Shown: piece after piece, positions 1-5,372 of the stretch
Numbering within the stretch: position 1 is the first letter of the stretch
Layout of the letters: each line of letters starts with the position of its first letter
Assembly: GCA_051653685.1 (NCBI GenBank)
Contig: JBOFWQ010000166.1
Location: 1 to 5,372, forward strand
Length of the DNA stretch: 5,372 bases
Origin: Faucicola sp937889485
GTDB taxonomy: Bacteria; Pseudomonadota; Gammaproteobacteria; Pseudomonadales; Moraxellaceae
Reading direction: 5' to 3'
Program-made: the position numbers and the translations under genes
Notes under the pieces: generated by a model
The model's database searches: none
Seen by the model: the letters and a program-made list of their open reading frames with translations, nothing else
Told to the model about the DNA's origin: nothing

Positions 1-262
1 TATCGCCATGTGGGTGATATTTACCAATCACATCACCGATGGTACGTGCAGACTTCTTGGGTTTGGCAGTATGTTTGAGCCCAAGCTCGCTCATGGCATA
101 CACAATGCGGCGCTGCACGGGTTTTAGCCCATCGGCAACGTGGGGCAATGCCCTATCCATAATCACGTACATGGCGTAATTTAGGTAGGACTTTTCGGTA
201 AACTCCGCAATCGAGCGAGTGGGATTGTTAATTGCGTGGGGCAAAGCAGGGGTATTAGACAT
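1..262 (-). CDS. parC: DNA topoisomerase IV subunit A, N-terminal part (partial, runs off left edge)
   Basis: Reading the minus strand from the ATG at 262-260 gives 87 codons before the window ends. The protein closely follows E. coli ParC: EFTEKSYLNYAMYVIMDRAL at residues 20-39, DGLKPVQRRIVYAMSELGL at 44-62, and KKSARTIGDVIGKYHPHGD at 69-87. The MSELGL and KKSART wording favours ParC over GyrA. ParC is the DNA cleavage and religation subunit of topoisomerase IV; with ParE it decatenates daughter chromosomes, and it is a quinolone target. The visible piece is the start of the winged-helix breakage-reunion domain. G86 and D87 match E. coli G78 and D79 of the quinolone-resistance region. The next codon, equivalent to Ser80, lies outside the window, as does the catalytic tyrosine. 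The leader before EFTE is some 8 residues longer than in E. coli. No strong Shine-Dalgarno sequence precedes the ATG, but it is the only ATG that fits the homology; an in-frame GTG seven codons upstream is a weaker alternative. Confidence 0.95.
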   Translation of the reverse strand, partial: MSNTPALPHAINNPTRSIAEFTEKSYLNYAMYVIMDRALPHVADGLKPVQRRIVYAMSELGLKHTAKPKKSARTIGDVIGKYHPHGD

Positions 263-384
263 AATCGGGCTTAATGATTTCACAGGTTAAAAAAGACAAT
301 CGCGACGTGCATTACAAGCAATATCGTTGGCAACCACCATAGTGGGTATAAACATTGGTTAAAAAAGCGCATCAATTAGCAAAT

Positions 385-412
385 ATCATAAAGCTTGCGC
401 CCAGAAAAACAA
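385..412 (-). promoter_or_regulatory. candidate sigma70-like promoter for parC
   Basis: On the minus strand, TTGTTT (412-407) is followed after 16 bases by TATGAT (390-385). TATGAT matches the -10 consensus at five of six positions; the -35 element is weak, at three of six. Transcription would begin near 378 and leave a leader of about 115 bases before the parC ATG. This is pattern matching in AT-rich DNA, where chance matches are common. Confidence 0.3.
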
Positions 413-444
413 GGGCAAATCTCCCAATGCCAATATTTAGACGT

Positions 445-461
445 CAAAGCGTGTCGTTTTG
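445..461. promoter_or_regulatory. 17-base dyad symmetry, possible operator
   Basis: CAAAGCG (445-451) and CGTTTTG (455-461) form an inverted repeat around the three-base centre TGT, with one G-T pairing. It lies in the divergent promoter region, upstream of the candidate fadD promoter and close to the candidate parC -35 element. The size and symmetry would suit a dimeric repressor such as a TetR-family fatty-acid regulator. It does not match the PsrA or FadR consensus sequences as I know them, so no regulator is assigned. Confidence 0.25.
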
Positions 462-462
462 G

Positions 463-490
463 TAATTATTTTTTTAAAAAATAATAATTA
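463..490. repeat. AT-only imperfect inverted repeat
   Basis: TAATTATT (463-470) and AATAATTA (483-490) are exact reverse complements. The 12-base centre between them is itself mostly a T run followed by an A run. The 28-base element contains no G or C. It could be a bent or easily melted DNA segment, an UP-like element or a binding site for a nucleoid protein. It has no GC stem, so it is unlikely to be an intrinsic terminator. Confidence 0.35.
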
Positions 491-548
491 GCACACCATA
501 AGTATAGAGAATACGCTTGAGAGTTGGGACAATTTTTAGTATTTTAAT

Positions 549-576
549 AAGACGTTTGGCTATCATTAAATATAAT
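549..576 (+). promoter_or_regulatory. candidate sigma70-like promoter for the first fadD
   Basis: A perfect TATAAT lies at 571-576. Sixteen bases upstream is AAGACG (549-554), which matches the -35 consensus at three of six positions. The start of transcription would be near 583, giving a leader of about 85 bases. A second possibility further down is TTGAGC (590-595) with TTTAAT (611-616) after a short 15-base spacer. The AT-rich surroundings make any single choice uncertain. Confidence 0.35.
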
Positions 577-651
577 TTTAGTAGTGGGATTGAGCTTTTT
601 ATAAAAAATTTTTAATTATCAATATACTACTAGCTGATATACAGTAAATAT

Positions 652-657
652 AAGGAA
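652..657 (+). promoter_or_regulatory. ribosome binding site of the first fadD
   Basis: AAGGAA lies ten bases before the ATG at 668 and is the only purine-rich Shine-Dalgarno match nearby. It supports the long form of the protein with its low-complexity N-terminal leader. Later in-frame methionines, such as residue 49, lie inside conserved FadD sequence. Confidence 0.65.
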
Positions 658-667
658 CTTCTATCTC

Positions 668-2455
668 ATGAACGATGCTACTACCCCCACAGCCACCCCC
701 TCTGTTAGCGACGATTTGTCATTATCTACCCAAGGCACAGAAGGCGAGGCTGCCCCAAAACTTGCCGATCATCATGAAAAACCTTGGCTAAAGACCTATG
801 AACGCTACGGCATGAACTACCATCTACCCATGCCAGGTGATGATATTAATTTAATGAATGTTTTTGAAAAAAACTTTGAGCGCTTTGGCGATAGTGATGT
901 ATTTGTGTGCATGGGAAGCCGCATCACTTACCGCGAACTTGATTTATATAGCCGCCAAGTGGCTGCCTATCTACAAGGATTGGGACTTAAAAAAGGCGAT
1001 ACCGTAGCCGTAATGATGCCCAATATCTTGCAATATCCCGTGACCATGATTGGTATCTTGCGCGCAGGGTTAACGCTGGTCAACGTCAATCCGCTATACA
1101 CCGCCCATGAGTTAGAACATCAACTAACAGACGCCCAAGTTAAAGCGCTATTTATTGTCGAAAACTTTGCCCACACTTATACCGCCATCGGGCGTCAACT
1201 GGTCGACCATGTGGTGGTCTGTTCAATCGGTGACCTCATGGGCACTGTCAAAGGCGCGTTCATCAATACCATTGTACGCTACGTCAAAAAAGCGGTACCT
1301 GCTTGGGCAATTGAGGGACATATTCCTTTTAAACAAATTATCAAACAAACCTCAGCCAGTCGCTATCAGCGTCCATCAAACATCTTGGGCAGTGACATTG
1401 CTGTCCTGCAGTATACAGGTGGCACCACAGGCGTGGCAAAAGGCGCGATGTTGACGCATACCAACCTGATTGCCAACATGATGCAATGCCAAGAATTTGC
1501 CAAAACCGTGTTTCCTAATGAAGTGGAGAATCAATATATGATTGTGGCATTGCCGCTGTATCATATTTTTTCATTCACCGCGTGTGCGCTGCTAGGCATT
1601 AATATGGGATTCACGGGCGTGCTCATTCCAAATCCACGCGACCTAGATGGTTTTGTCAAAGAATTAGCCAAATACAAACCTGTATTTTTCCCTGCGGTCA
1701 ACACCCTATTTAATGGCTTGGCGCATCATGCAGGTTTTAGAGCGCTTGATCATAGCCAGCTTCGCCTGTCTTTGGGCGGGGGTATGTCGGTGCTGCCATC
1801 GACCGCCGAAGAGTGGAAACGCATTACGGGCACCAATATTTTAGAGGGCTACGGGTTGTCTGAAACCTCGCCTGTTGCCACCTTAAATCCGCTTAATCAA
1901 GAACAATTTAGTGCCAAAATTGGTATTCCTATGCCCAATACCGATATCAAGCTGCTAGACGATCACGGCAATGAAGTGGCGGCAGGCGAACGCGGCGAGA
2001 TTGCGATACGCGGCCCGCAAGTGATGAAAGGCTATTGGCTACGTCCCGAAGCCACCGCAGAGGTCATGACGCCCGATGGGTTCTTTAAAACAGGCGACAT
2101 TGGGGTAATTGATGAGCAAGGCTACTTTAAAATTGTTGACCGCAAAAAAGACATGATTTTGGTATCTGGTTTTAACGTCTATCCAAACGAGGTAGAAGAA
2201 GTGCTAGCCGCGCATCCAAAAGTGCTAGAAGTTGGGGTTATTGGTATTCCAAGCGACAAAAGCGGCGAAATTCCCAAAGCATTTGTGGTACGTAAAGACC
2301 CAAGCCTGACAGAAAAAGAATTATTAGACTATGCTAAAACCGCCTTAACAGGCTATAAACGTCCGCGCCAAGTAGCATTTGTGGATGAACTACCCAAGTC
2401 AAACGTTGGTAAAATCTTACGTAAAGAGCTACGTAAACTAGAAGCCAATCAATAA
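668..2455 (+). CDS. fadD: long-chain fatty acid--CoA ligase (FadD), first of two tandem paralogues
   Basis: This 595-residue protein aligns with E. coli FadD (561 residues) along nearly its whole length. It should convert a long-chain fatty acid, ATP and CoA to acyl-CoA via an acyl-adenylate, on the inner face of the cytoplasmic membrane, feeding beta-oxidation and lipid synthesis. The adenylate-forming motifs are complete: the ATP-binding loop YTGGTTGVAKG at 249-259; YGLSE at 395-399, whose glutamate corresponds to E. coli Glu361; the fatty-acyl-CoA signature from D470 to K494 with TGD at 475-477 and DRKKD at 491-495; SGFNVYPNE at 500-508; and the catalytic lysine K582 in PKSNVGKILRKELR. Family similarity starts at PWLKTY (residue 39). 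The preceding 38 residues are a Thr/Ser- and acid-rich leader absent from E. coli FadD, with no signal-peptide character. It retains the basic VRYVKKAVP segment (203-211), like E. coli. A strong terminator follows the stop. Exact chain-length preference cannot be read from sequence. Confidence 0.95.
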   Translation: MNDATTPTATPSVSDDLSLSTQGTEGEAAPKLADHHEKPWLKTYERYGMNYHLPMPGDDINLMNVFEKNFERFGDSDVFVCMGSRITYRELDLYSRQVAAYLQGLGLKKGDTVAVMMPNILQYPVTMIGILRAGLTLVNVNPLYTAHELEHQLTDAQVKALFIVENFAHTYTAIGRQLVDHVVVCSIGDLMGTVKGAFINTIVRYVKKAVPAWAIEGHIPFKQIIKQTSASRYQRPSNILGSDIAVLQYTGGTTGVAKGAMLTHTNLIANMMQCQEFAKTVFPNEVENQYMIVALPLYHIFSFTACALLGINMGFTGVLIPNPRDLDGFVKELAKYKPVFFPAVNTLFNGLAHHAGFRALDHSQLRLSLGGGMSVLPSTAEEWKRITGTNILEGYGLSETSPVATLNPLNQEQFSAKIGIPMPNTDIKLLDDHGNEVAAGERGEIAIRGPQVMKGYWLRPEATAEVMTPDGFFKTGDIGVIDEQGYFKIVDRKKDMILVSGFNVYPNEVEEVLAAHPKVLEVGVIGIPSDKSGEIPKAFVVRKDPSLTEKELLDYAKTALTGYKRPRQVAFVDELPKSNVGKILRKELRKLEANQ

Positions 2456-2472
2456 CTTGCCAACGCGACACC

Positions 2473-2502
2473 AAAACCCAGCGGCACAACGTTGGGTTTT
2501 TT
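2473..2502 (+). terminator. intrinsic terminator after the first fadD
   Basis: AAAACCCAGCG (2473-2483) pairs with CGTTGGGTTTT (2490-2500), an 11-base stem with one G-U pair and a six-base loop. The stem runs into a six-T stretch (2497-2502). It begins 17 bases after the fadD stop codon. The A run on the 5' side may also give some termination on the other strand, though no minus-strand gene needs it here. Only 29 bases remain between it and the second fadD start. Confidence 0.85.
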
Positions 2503-2521
2503 GCATGGGGATTTGATTAGT

Positions 2522-2528
2522 GGGGTGA
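2522..2528 (+). promoter_or_regulatory. extended ribosome binding site of the second fadD
   Basis: GGGGTGA can pair over seven bases with the 3' end of 16S rRNA, with one G-U pair. Its GGGG core ends six bases before the ATG at 2532, which is good spacing. The TGA within it is in frame with the gene just upstream of the start, so translation cannot begin further upstream. This fixes 2532 as the most upstream possible start. Confidence 0.6.
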
Positions 2529-2531
2529 GGG

Positions 2532-4274
2532 ATGGAGCAAAAATCTCAGGCAGCAAGACAATTGCCAGTGTATGGTTGGGAAAACAACCCACAGCCGTGG
2601 CTAATGAGTTATGAGCGCTATCACATTGCCAGTAGCATCACTATGCCAGAGCCGCATACCTCGCTACTAGACTTACTAGAAGCAGGCTTTGAAAAATATG
2701 CCAAACAAACCGCCTATTATTGCGGTAATGATACCCTTAGTTATGCTCAACTGGATAAACTAAGCCAAAAAGTCGCCGTCTATTTGCAGCAGCTTGGGTT
2801 ACAAGTTGGCGACAGTATTGGCGTGATGCTGCCCAATATCTTACAGTATCCCATTATCACCTTGGGCGTGATTCGCGCAGGCATGGTGCTGGTTAGTATG
2901 AACCCTTCTTATACCAGCCGCGAACTTGAGCACCAAATGCAAGATGCTGATATCAAAGCACTATTTATCTTGGATAAATTTATTTATACCTACCGCGACA
3001 TGGCAAACAACCCCACGGTTCAAAACCAAACGTTGGCACAAGTGATTATTTGCCGTTTAGGTGACCTCAAAAACAAACTTGCAGCTACCCTTATTAACCT
3101 CGTGACTGCCACTGCCGCAAAACCCAATAACCAGCGTTGGCAGTATTTTAGCCAAGTGCTTACAACCCCTAGCACCAACGTTGCCTATCAGCGTCCAACC
3201 GTGCAGCTAGCTGACATCGCCTTGATTCAGTATACAGGTGGCACCACAGGTACAGCCAAAGGTGCTATGCTAAGTCATGGCAATATTATCGCTAATTTGT
3301 TGCAAATTGATGCGCTGATTCGTAGTAGCTATGAGGAAGAAGGGCAAGAAGACATTATCTTGGCATCACTGCCGTTATACCATGTGTTTTCATTTACCAT
3401 TTGCTGCATTTATATTATTTACCGCGGTTTTAGCTCAAGGTTGGTGCCAAATCCGCGCGATATCAATGCGCTAATCAACCTATTGCAGCATACCCCACCG
3501 CATTTTATTTTGGGGGTGAACACGCTGTTTAGTGGTCTGTTGCAGCACCCGCGTTTTCGGCGCTTGGATTTTTCTCAAATCAAAGCCACAATTGGCGGTG
3601 GCATGGCAATTTTACCCAGTGTTGCAAAAAAATGGCATGCTATCACGGGACTGCCCATTATTGAAGGTTATGGTTTGTCAGAGACCGCCCCTGTCATTAC
3701 CTTTAATCCGCTCACCATTGCAGAATTCACCAACAAAGTGGGATTGCCAACCCCTGCCACAGACATTTTGCTATTAGACAATGACGATCACCCAGTCCGC
3801 ATCGGTGAACGCGGCGAAATCGCAGTCAAAGGGCCGCAAGTCATGGTGGGTTACCGAAACTTACCCACTGAAACTGCCAACGCTTTTACCCCATCAGGAT
3901 ACTTACGTACAGGAGATATTGGCATCATGGATGAGCGCGGTTTTATCAAAATCGTCGACCGCAAAAAAGACATGATTGTCGTATCAGGCTTTAACGTGTA
4001 TCCCAATGAAATTGAATCTGTCATGCTAGAACATGCCGATGTTCTTGAATGCGTAGCCATTGGGGTACCTAGTGCCACCCGCGGAGAAGAACCCAAAATT
4101 TTTGTGGTGAGAAAAAATCGGCGCGTCACCGCTGAGCAACTATTGGTCTTTGGCAAACAGCATCTAAGCGGTTATAAACGCCCGCGCCACGTTGAATTTG
4201 TCGACAGCTTGCCCAAATCTAGCGTCGGCAAAATCCTGCGAAAAGAGCTCAGAAAGCGTGAAGGGCTAGAATAA
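2532..4274 (+). CDS. long-chain fatty acid--CoA ligase, second tandem FadD paralogue
   Basis: This 580-residue acyl-CoA synthetase is clearly homologous to the preceding gene and to E. coli FadD, but more diverged. All core motifs are intact: YTGGTTGTAKG at 234-244, YGLSE at 380-384, TGD at 460-462, DRKKD at 476-480, SGFNVYPNE shortly after, and the catalytic lysine K567 in PKSSVGKILRKELR. It is therefore expected to be an active cytoplasmic or membrane-associated ligase. Family similarity begins at PWLMSYERY (residue 22), after a short 21-residue leader. Differences from the first copy lie mainly at 152-170, where it has a few extra residues, and at 191-208, where the basic segment is replaced by a Thr/Ala/Asn/Gln-rich stretch. 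A hydrophobic patch with two cysteines, FTICCIYIIY, follows the PLYHVFS motif. The gene starts 76 bases after its neighbour, across a strong terminator, so it may depend on read-through or on a promoter within the upstream gene. The substrate could be medium- or long-chain fatty acids; I cannot tell which. I give no symbol because the paralogue name varies between genomes. Confidence 0.92.
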   Translation: MEQKSQAARQLPVYGWENNPQPWLMSYERYHIASSITMPEPHTSLLDLLEAGFEKYAKQTAYYCGNDTLSYAQLDKLSQKVAVYLQQLGLQVGDSIGVMLPNILQYPIITLGVIRAGMVLVSMNPSYTSRELEHQMQDADIKALFILDKFIYTYRDMANNPTVQNQTLAQVIICRLGDLKNKLAATLINLVTATAAKPNNQRWQYFSQVLTTPSTNVAYQRPTVQLADIALIQYTGGTTGTAKGAMLSHGNIIANLLQIDALIRSSYEEEGQEDIILASLPLYHVFSFTICCIYIIYRGFSSRLVPNPRDINALINLLQHTPPHFILGVNTLFSGLLQHPRFRRLDFSQIKATIGGGMAILPSVAKKWHAITGLPIIEGYGLSETAPVITFNPLTIAEFTNKVGLPTPATDILLLDNDDHPVRIGERGEIAVKGPQVMVGYRNLPTETANAFTPSGYLRTGDIGIMDERGFIKIVDRKKDMIVVSGFNVYPNEIESVMLEHADVLECVAIGVPSATRGEEPKIFVVRKNRRVTAEQLLVFGKQHLSGYKRPRHVEFVDSLPKSSVGKILRKELRKREGLE

Positions 4275-4333
4275 CCTTACCTAACATTGCGCCACTGCTA
4301 GCCACAATCCCATGTGGTCGCACCCAATTTATC

Positions 4334-4362
4334 TTGCCAAAACGCGGCGAGCAAGGTAGCAT
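4334..4362 (+). promoter_or_regulatory. candidate sigma70-like promoter for rph
   Basis: TTGCCA (4334-4339, five of six matches to the -35 consensus) is followed by an ideal 17-base spacer and TAGCAT (4357-4362, four of six matches to the -10 consensus). Transcription would start near 4369, giving a leader of about 67 bases that includes the hairpin at 4382-4425. It is the best-spaced promoter pattern I found in the window, but it is unproven. Confidence 0.5.
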
Positions 4363-4381
4363 AAAACCCATTGTTATCTCC

Positions 4382-4425
4382 TCAGCAGTGCAATCGCCTG
4401 TTAGGCACGCCTGCTGACCATTTTT
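4382..4425 (+). terminator. terminator-like hairpin just upstream of the rph ribosome binding site
   Basis: TCAGCAG (4382-4388) pairs perfectly with CTGCTGA (4411-4417). Inside the loop, either TGC with GCA or the small hairpin GCCT-GTT-AGGC (4396-4406) can form. Three bases later there is a run of five T (4421-4425). It could terminate transcripts from the second fadD. If the candidate promoter at 4334-4362 is real, it would instead sit in the rph leader as an attenuator or leader structure. The bulged stem and the gap before the T run make it a weaker terminator than the one at 2473-2502. Confidence 0.45.
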
Positions 4426-4430
4426 AGGGA
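4426..4430 (+). promoter_or_regulatory. ribosome binding site of rph
   Basis: AGGGA lies five bases before the ATG at 4436. It directly abuts the T run of the upstream hairpin, so folding there could affect access by the ribosome. Confidence 0.6.
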
Positions 4431-4435
4431 ACCTT

Positions 4436-5152
4436 ATGCGTATTGATAATCGTGAAAACAACCAACTTCGTCCCATCAGCTTTGTACGTAACTTTACCAA
4501 GCACGCCGAAGGATCAGTGCTTGTCAGCTATGGCGAAACCAAAGTACTGTGTACCGCCAGCATTGAAACCCAAGTGCCGCGCTGGCTCAAAGGCAAAGGC
4601 AAAGGTTGGATCACCGCAGAATATGGCATGCTGCCCCGTGCCACCCATGAACGCACCCAGCGCGAAGCCGCCAAAGGCAAACAATCAGGGCGCACCCAAG
4701 AGATTCAGCGCTTGATTGGGCGCAGCCTACGCGCCATGGTTGACCTTGAAAAATTGGGCGAAAATACCATTCATATTGATTGTGATGTGCTACAAGCAGA
4801 CGGTGGCACCCGCACCGCCAGCATCACAGGCGCCGCCATTGCTTTGGTAGATGCCCTAGAAAAACTACAAGCCACCAAAAAACTCAAAGCAGACCCACTG
4901 GTTGGGCTAGTTGCCGCTGTGTCGGTGGGCATCAAAAACGGCGAAGTACTACTAGACCTCAACTACAGTGAAGACTCAAGCTGTGACACCGACCTCAATG
5001 TGGTAATGACCCAAAAAGGCGAATTTATCGAAATTCAAGGTACTGCCGAAGAAAAACCCTTTACCCGTGCCCAAGTGGACGAAATGCTAGCCGTGGCTGA
5101 AGCGGGCATCAAGCAGCTAATAGCAGAACAACAAGCCGTATTGGGCTGGTAA
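4436..5152 (+). CDS. rph: ribonuclease PH
   Basis: The 238-residue product has the same length as E. coli RNase PH and matches it throughout. RNase PH is a phosphate-dependent 3'-to-5' exoribonuclease that trims tRNA precursor 3' ends and helps degrade structured RNA; it works as a ring of six subunits in the cytoplasm. Diagnostic stretches are TKHAEGSVLV (21-30), TKVLCTASIE (35-44), GWITAEYGMLPR (57-68), REAAKGKQSGRTQEIQRLIGR (76-96) with the phosphate-site arginine R86, DCDVLQADGGTRTASITGA (115-133) with R126, and the acidic cluster EDSSCDTD (179-186) where the family's metal-binding aspartates lie. The C-terminus is complete, unlike the frameshifted rph of E. coli K-12 laboratory strains. 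A good ribosome binding site and a candidate promoter precede it. A membrane-protein gene follows after 27 bases with no terminator between, so the two may be co-transcribed. Confidence 0.97.
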   Translation: MRIDNRENNQLRPISFVRNFTKHAEGSVLVSYGETKVLCTASIETQVPRWLKGKGKGWITAEYGMLPRATHERTQREAAKGKQSGRTQEIQRLIGRSLRAMVDLEKLGENTIHIDCDVLQADGGTRTASITGAAIALVDALEKLQATKKLKADPLVGLVAAVSVGIKNGEVLLDLNYSEDSSCDTDLNVVMTQKGEFIEIQGTAEEKPFTRAQVDEMLAVAEAGIKQLIAEQQAVLGW

Positions 5153-5179
5153 CAACCGTATAAACAAGTTGACGTTATT

Positions 5180-5372
5180 ATGTTAAAAGTGACTGACGAT
5201 GGCGTGCATATCACCCTGCAGCCCACCGCAACCGCGCCCACCAAACTCACAAGCATCGTACTTAGCGCCGTCATCATTGCCACAGTGGCTGGCTTGATGG
5301 CAGCGGCTATTTTACCTATCTGGTTGGGTGGGCTTGCACTATTGGTCACCCTCGTATCAACGCTCGTTTGGC
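5180..5372 (+). CDS. hypothetical small membrane protein (partial, runs off right edge)
   Basis: I do not recognise this gene. The visible 64 codons, starting at the ATG 27 bases after the rph stop, read as a short polar N-terminus (MLKVTDDGVHITLQPTATA) followed by two closely spaced hydrophobic stretches at about residues 24-45 and 47-64, broken by a Pro and a Gly-Gly. This suggests an inner-membrane protein with a short cytoplasmic N-terminus and a helical hairpin. It is in the same reading frame as rph, separated by the rph stop, and no ATG, GTG or TTG occurs in frame between that stop and 5180. There is no clear Shine-Dalgarno sequence, so translation may be weak or coupled to rph. The reading frame stays open to the window edge and the full length is unknown. 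Confidence 0.6.
   Translation, partial: MLKVTDDGVHITLQPTATAPTKLTSIVLSAVIIATVAGLMAAAILPIWLGGLALLVTLVSTLVW

Larger units (their letters stand above)
263..667. other. AT-rich divergent intergenic region between parC and the first fadD
   Basis: These 405 bases hold no convincing gene on either strand. The two flanking genes point away from each other, so promoters for both should lie here. The half nearer fadD (about 460-650) is strikingly AT-rich compared with the genes. It contains a TATAAT-like hexamer for the plus strand, a TATGAT-like hexamer for the minus strand, a dyad at 445-461 and an AT-only dyad at 463-490. An 11-base direct repeat, ggttaaaaaag, occurs at 285-295 and 357-367. No small RNA or leader peptide could be supported. 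Confidence 0.7.
4275..4435. other. intergenic gap between the second fadD and rph
   Basis: No gene is supported in these 161 bases. They contain a weak hairpin, CCACA (4302-4306) with TGTGG (4313-4317), that lacks a T run, then a promoter-like pair and a terminator-like hairpin directly before the rph ribosome binding site. Confidence 0.6.

Noticed and set aside
285..367. Eleven-base direct repeat ggttaaaaaag in the parC upstream region
   Set aside because: Only two copies exist and most of the repeat is an A run in AT-rich DNA, so chance is the simplest explanation; there is no sign of an array or insertion target duplication.
545..560. Possible PsrA or FadR operator near the fadD promoter
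   Set aside because: Only a GTTTG half site (554-558) is present and no properly spaced partner was found, so no named operator is called.
1155..1454. Plus-strand open frame of 99 codons inside the first fadD
   Set aside because: It lies out of frame within a well-conserved acyl-CoA synthetase. The protein is of unusual composition with no recognisable domain.
3851..4156. Minus-strand open frame of 101 codons inside the second fadD
   Set aside because: It is antisense to the conserved FadD C-terminal motifs and has no ribosome binding site or family signature, so it is a shadow of the real gene.
4302..4317. Hairpin CCACA/TGTGG shortly after the second fadD stop
   Set aside because: The stem is only five bases and lacks a following T run, so it is not convincing as a terminator.
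4249..4500. Minus-strand open frame of 83 codons across the fadD-rph gap
   Set aside because: It overlaps the end of the second fadD and the start of rph, shows no recognisable motif, and the gap is better explained by a promoter and hairpin serving rph.
5035..5349. Minus-strand open frame of 104 codons over the rph end and the following gene
   Set aside because: It runs antisense through conserved rph coding sequence. The plus-strand frame from 5180 is codirectional with rph, stays open to the edge and encodes plausible membrane helices.

Overview
The window looks like an ordinary chromosomal segment of a gammaproteobacterium, most likely a Moraxellaceae member (Moraxella or Psychrobacter type). 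This assignment is an inference. It rests on E. coli-like ParC, FadD and RNase PH sequences, moderate GC in the genes and very AT-rich intergenic DNA, and it was not tested by a search.

Layout from left to right. Positions 1-262 (minus strand) hold the 5' end of parC (topoisomerase IV subunit A), cut by the window edge just before the quinolone-resistance serine codon. Positions 263-667 are a 405-base AT-rich divergent intergenic region with candidate promoters for both directions and two dyad symmetries. Positions 668-2455 hold a full-length fadD-type long-chain acyl-CoA synthetase. A strong intrinsic terminator follows at 2473-2502. A second, diverged fadD paralogue lies at 2532-4274. Positions 4275-4435 are a 161-base gap with a good sigma70-like promoter and a terminator-like hairpin just ahead of the next ribosome binding site. 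Positions 4436-5152 hold rph (RNase PH), complete. From 5180 to the right edge is the start of an unrecognised small membrane protein in the same orientation.

The two acyl-CoA synthetases both keep the full set of adenylate-forming motifs. Both should therefore activate fatty acids with ATP and CoA, for beta-oxidation or for direct use in lipids. They differ in the N-terminal leader and in a basic segment ahead of the ATP-binding loop, which suggests divided roles. The parC and rph neighbours are housekeeping genes with no evident link to fatty-acid metabolism. I see no mobile element, CRISPR array, tRNA or rRNA gene, or clearly novel system. The points most worth a second look are the tandem fadD pair split by a terminator and the hairpin in the rph leader.
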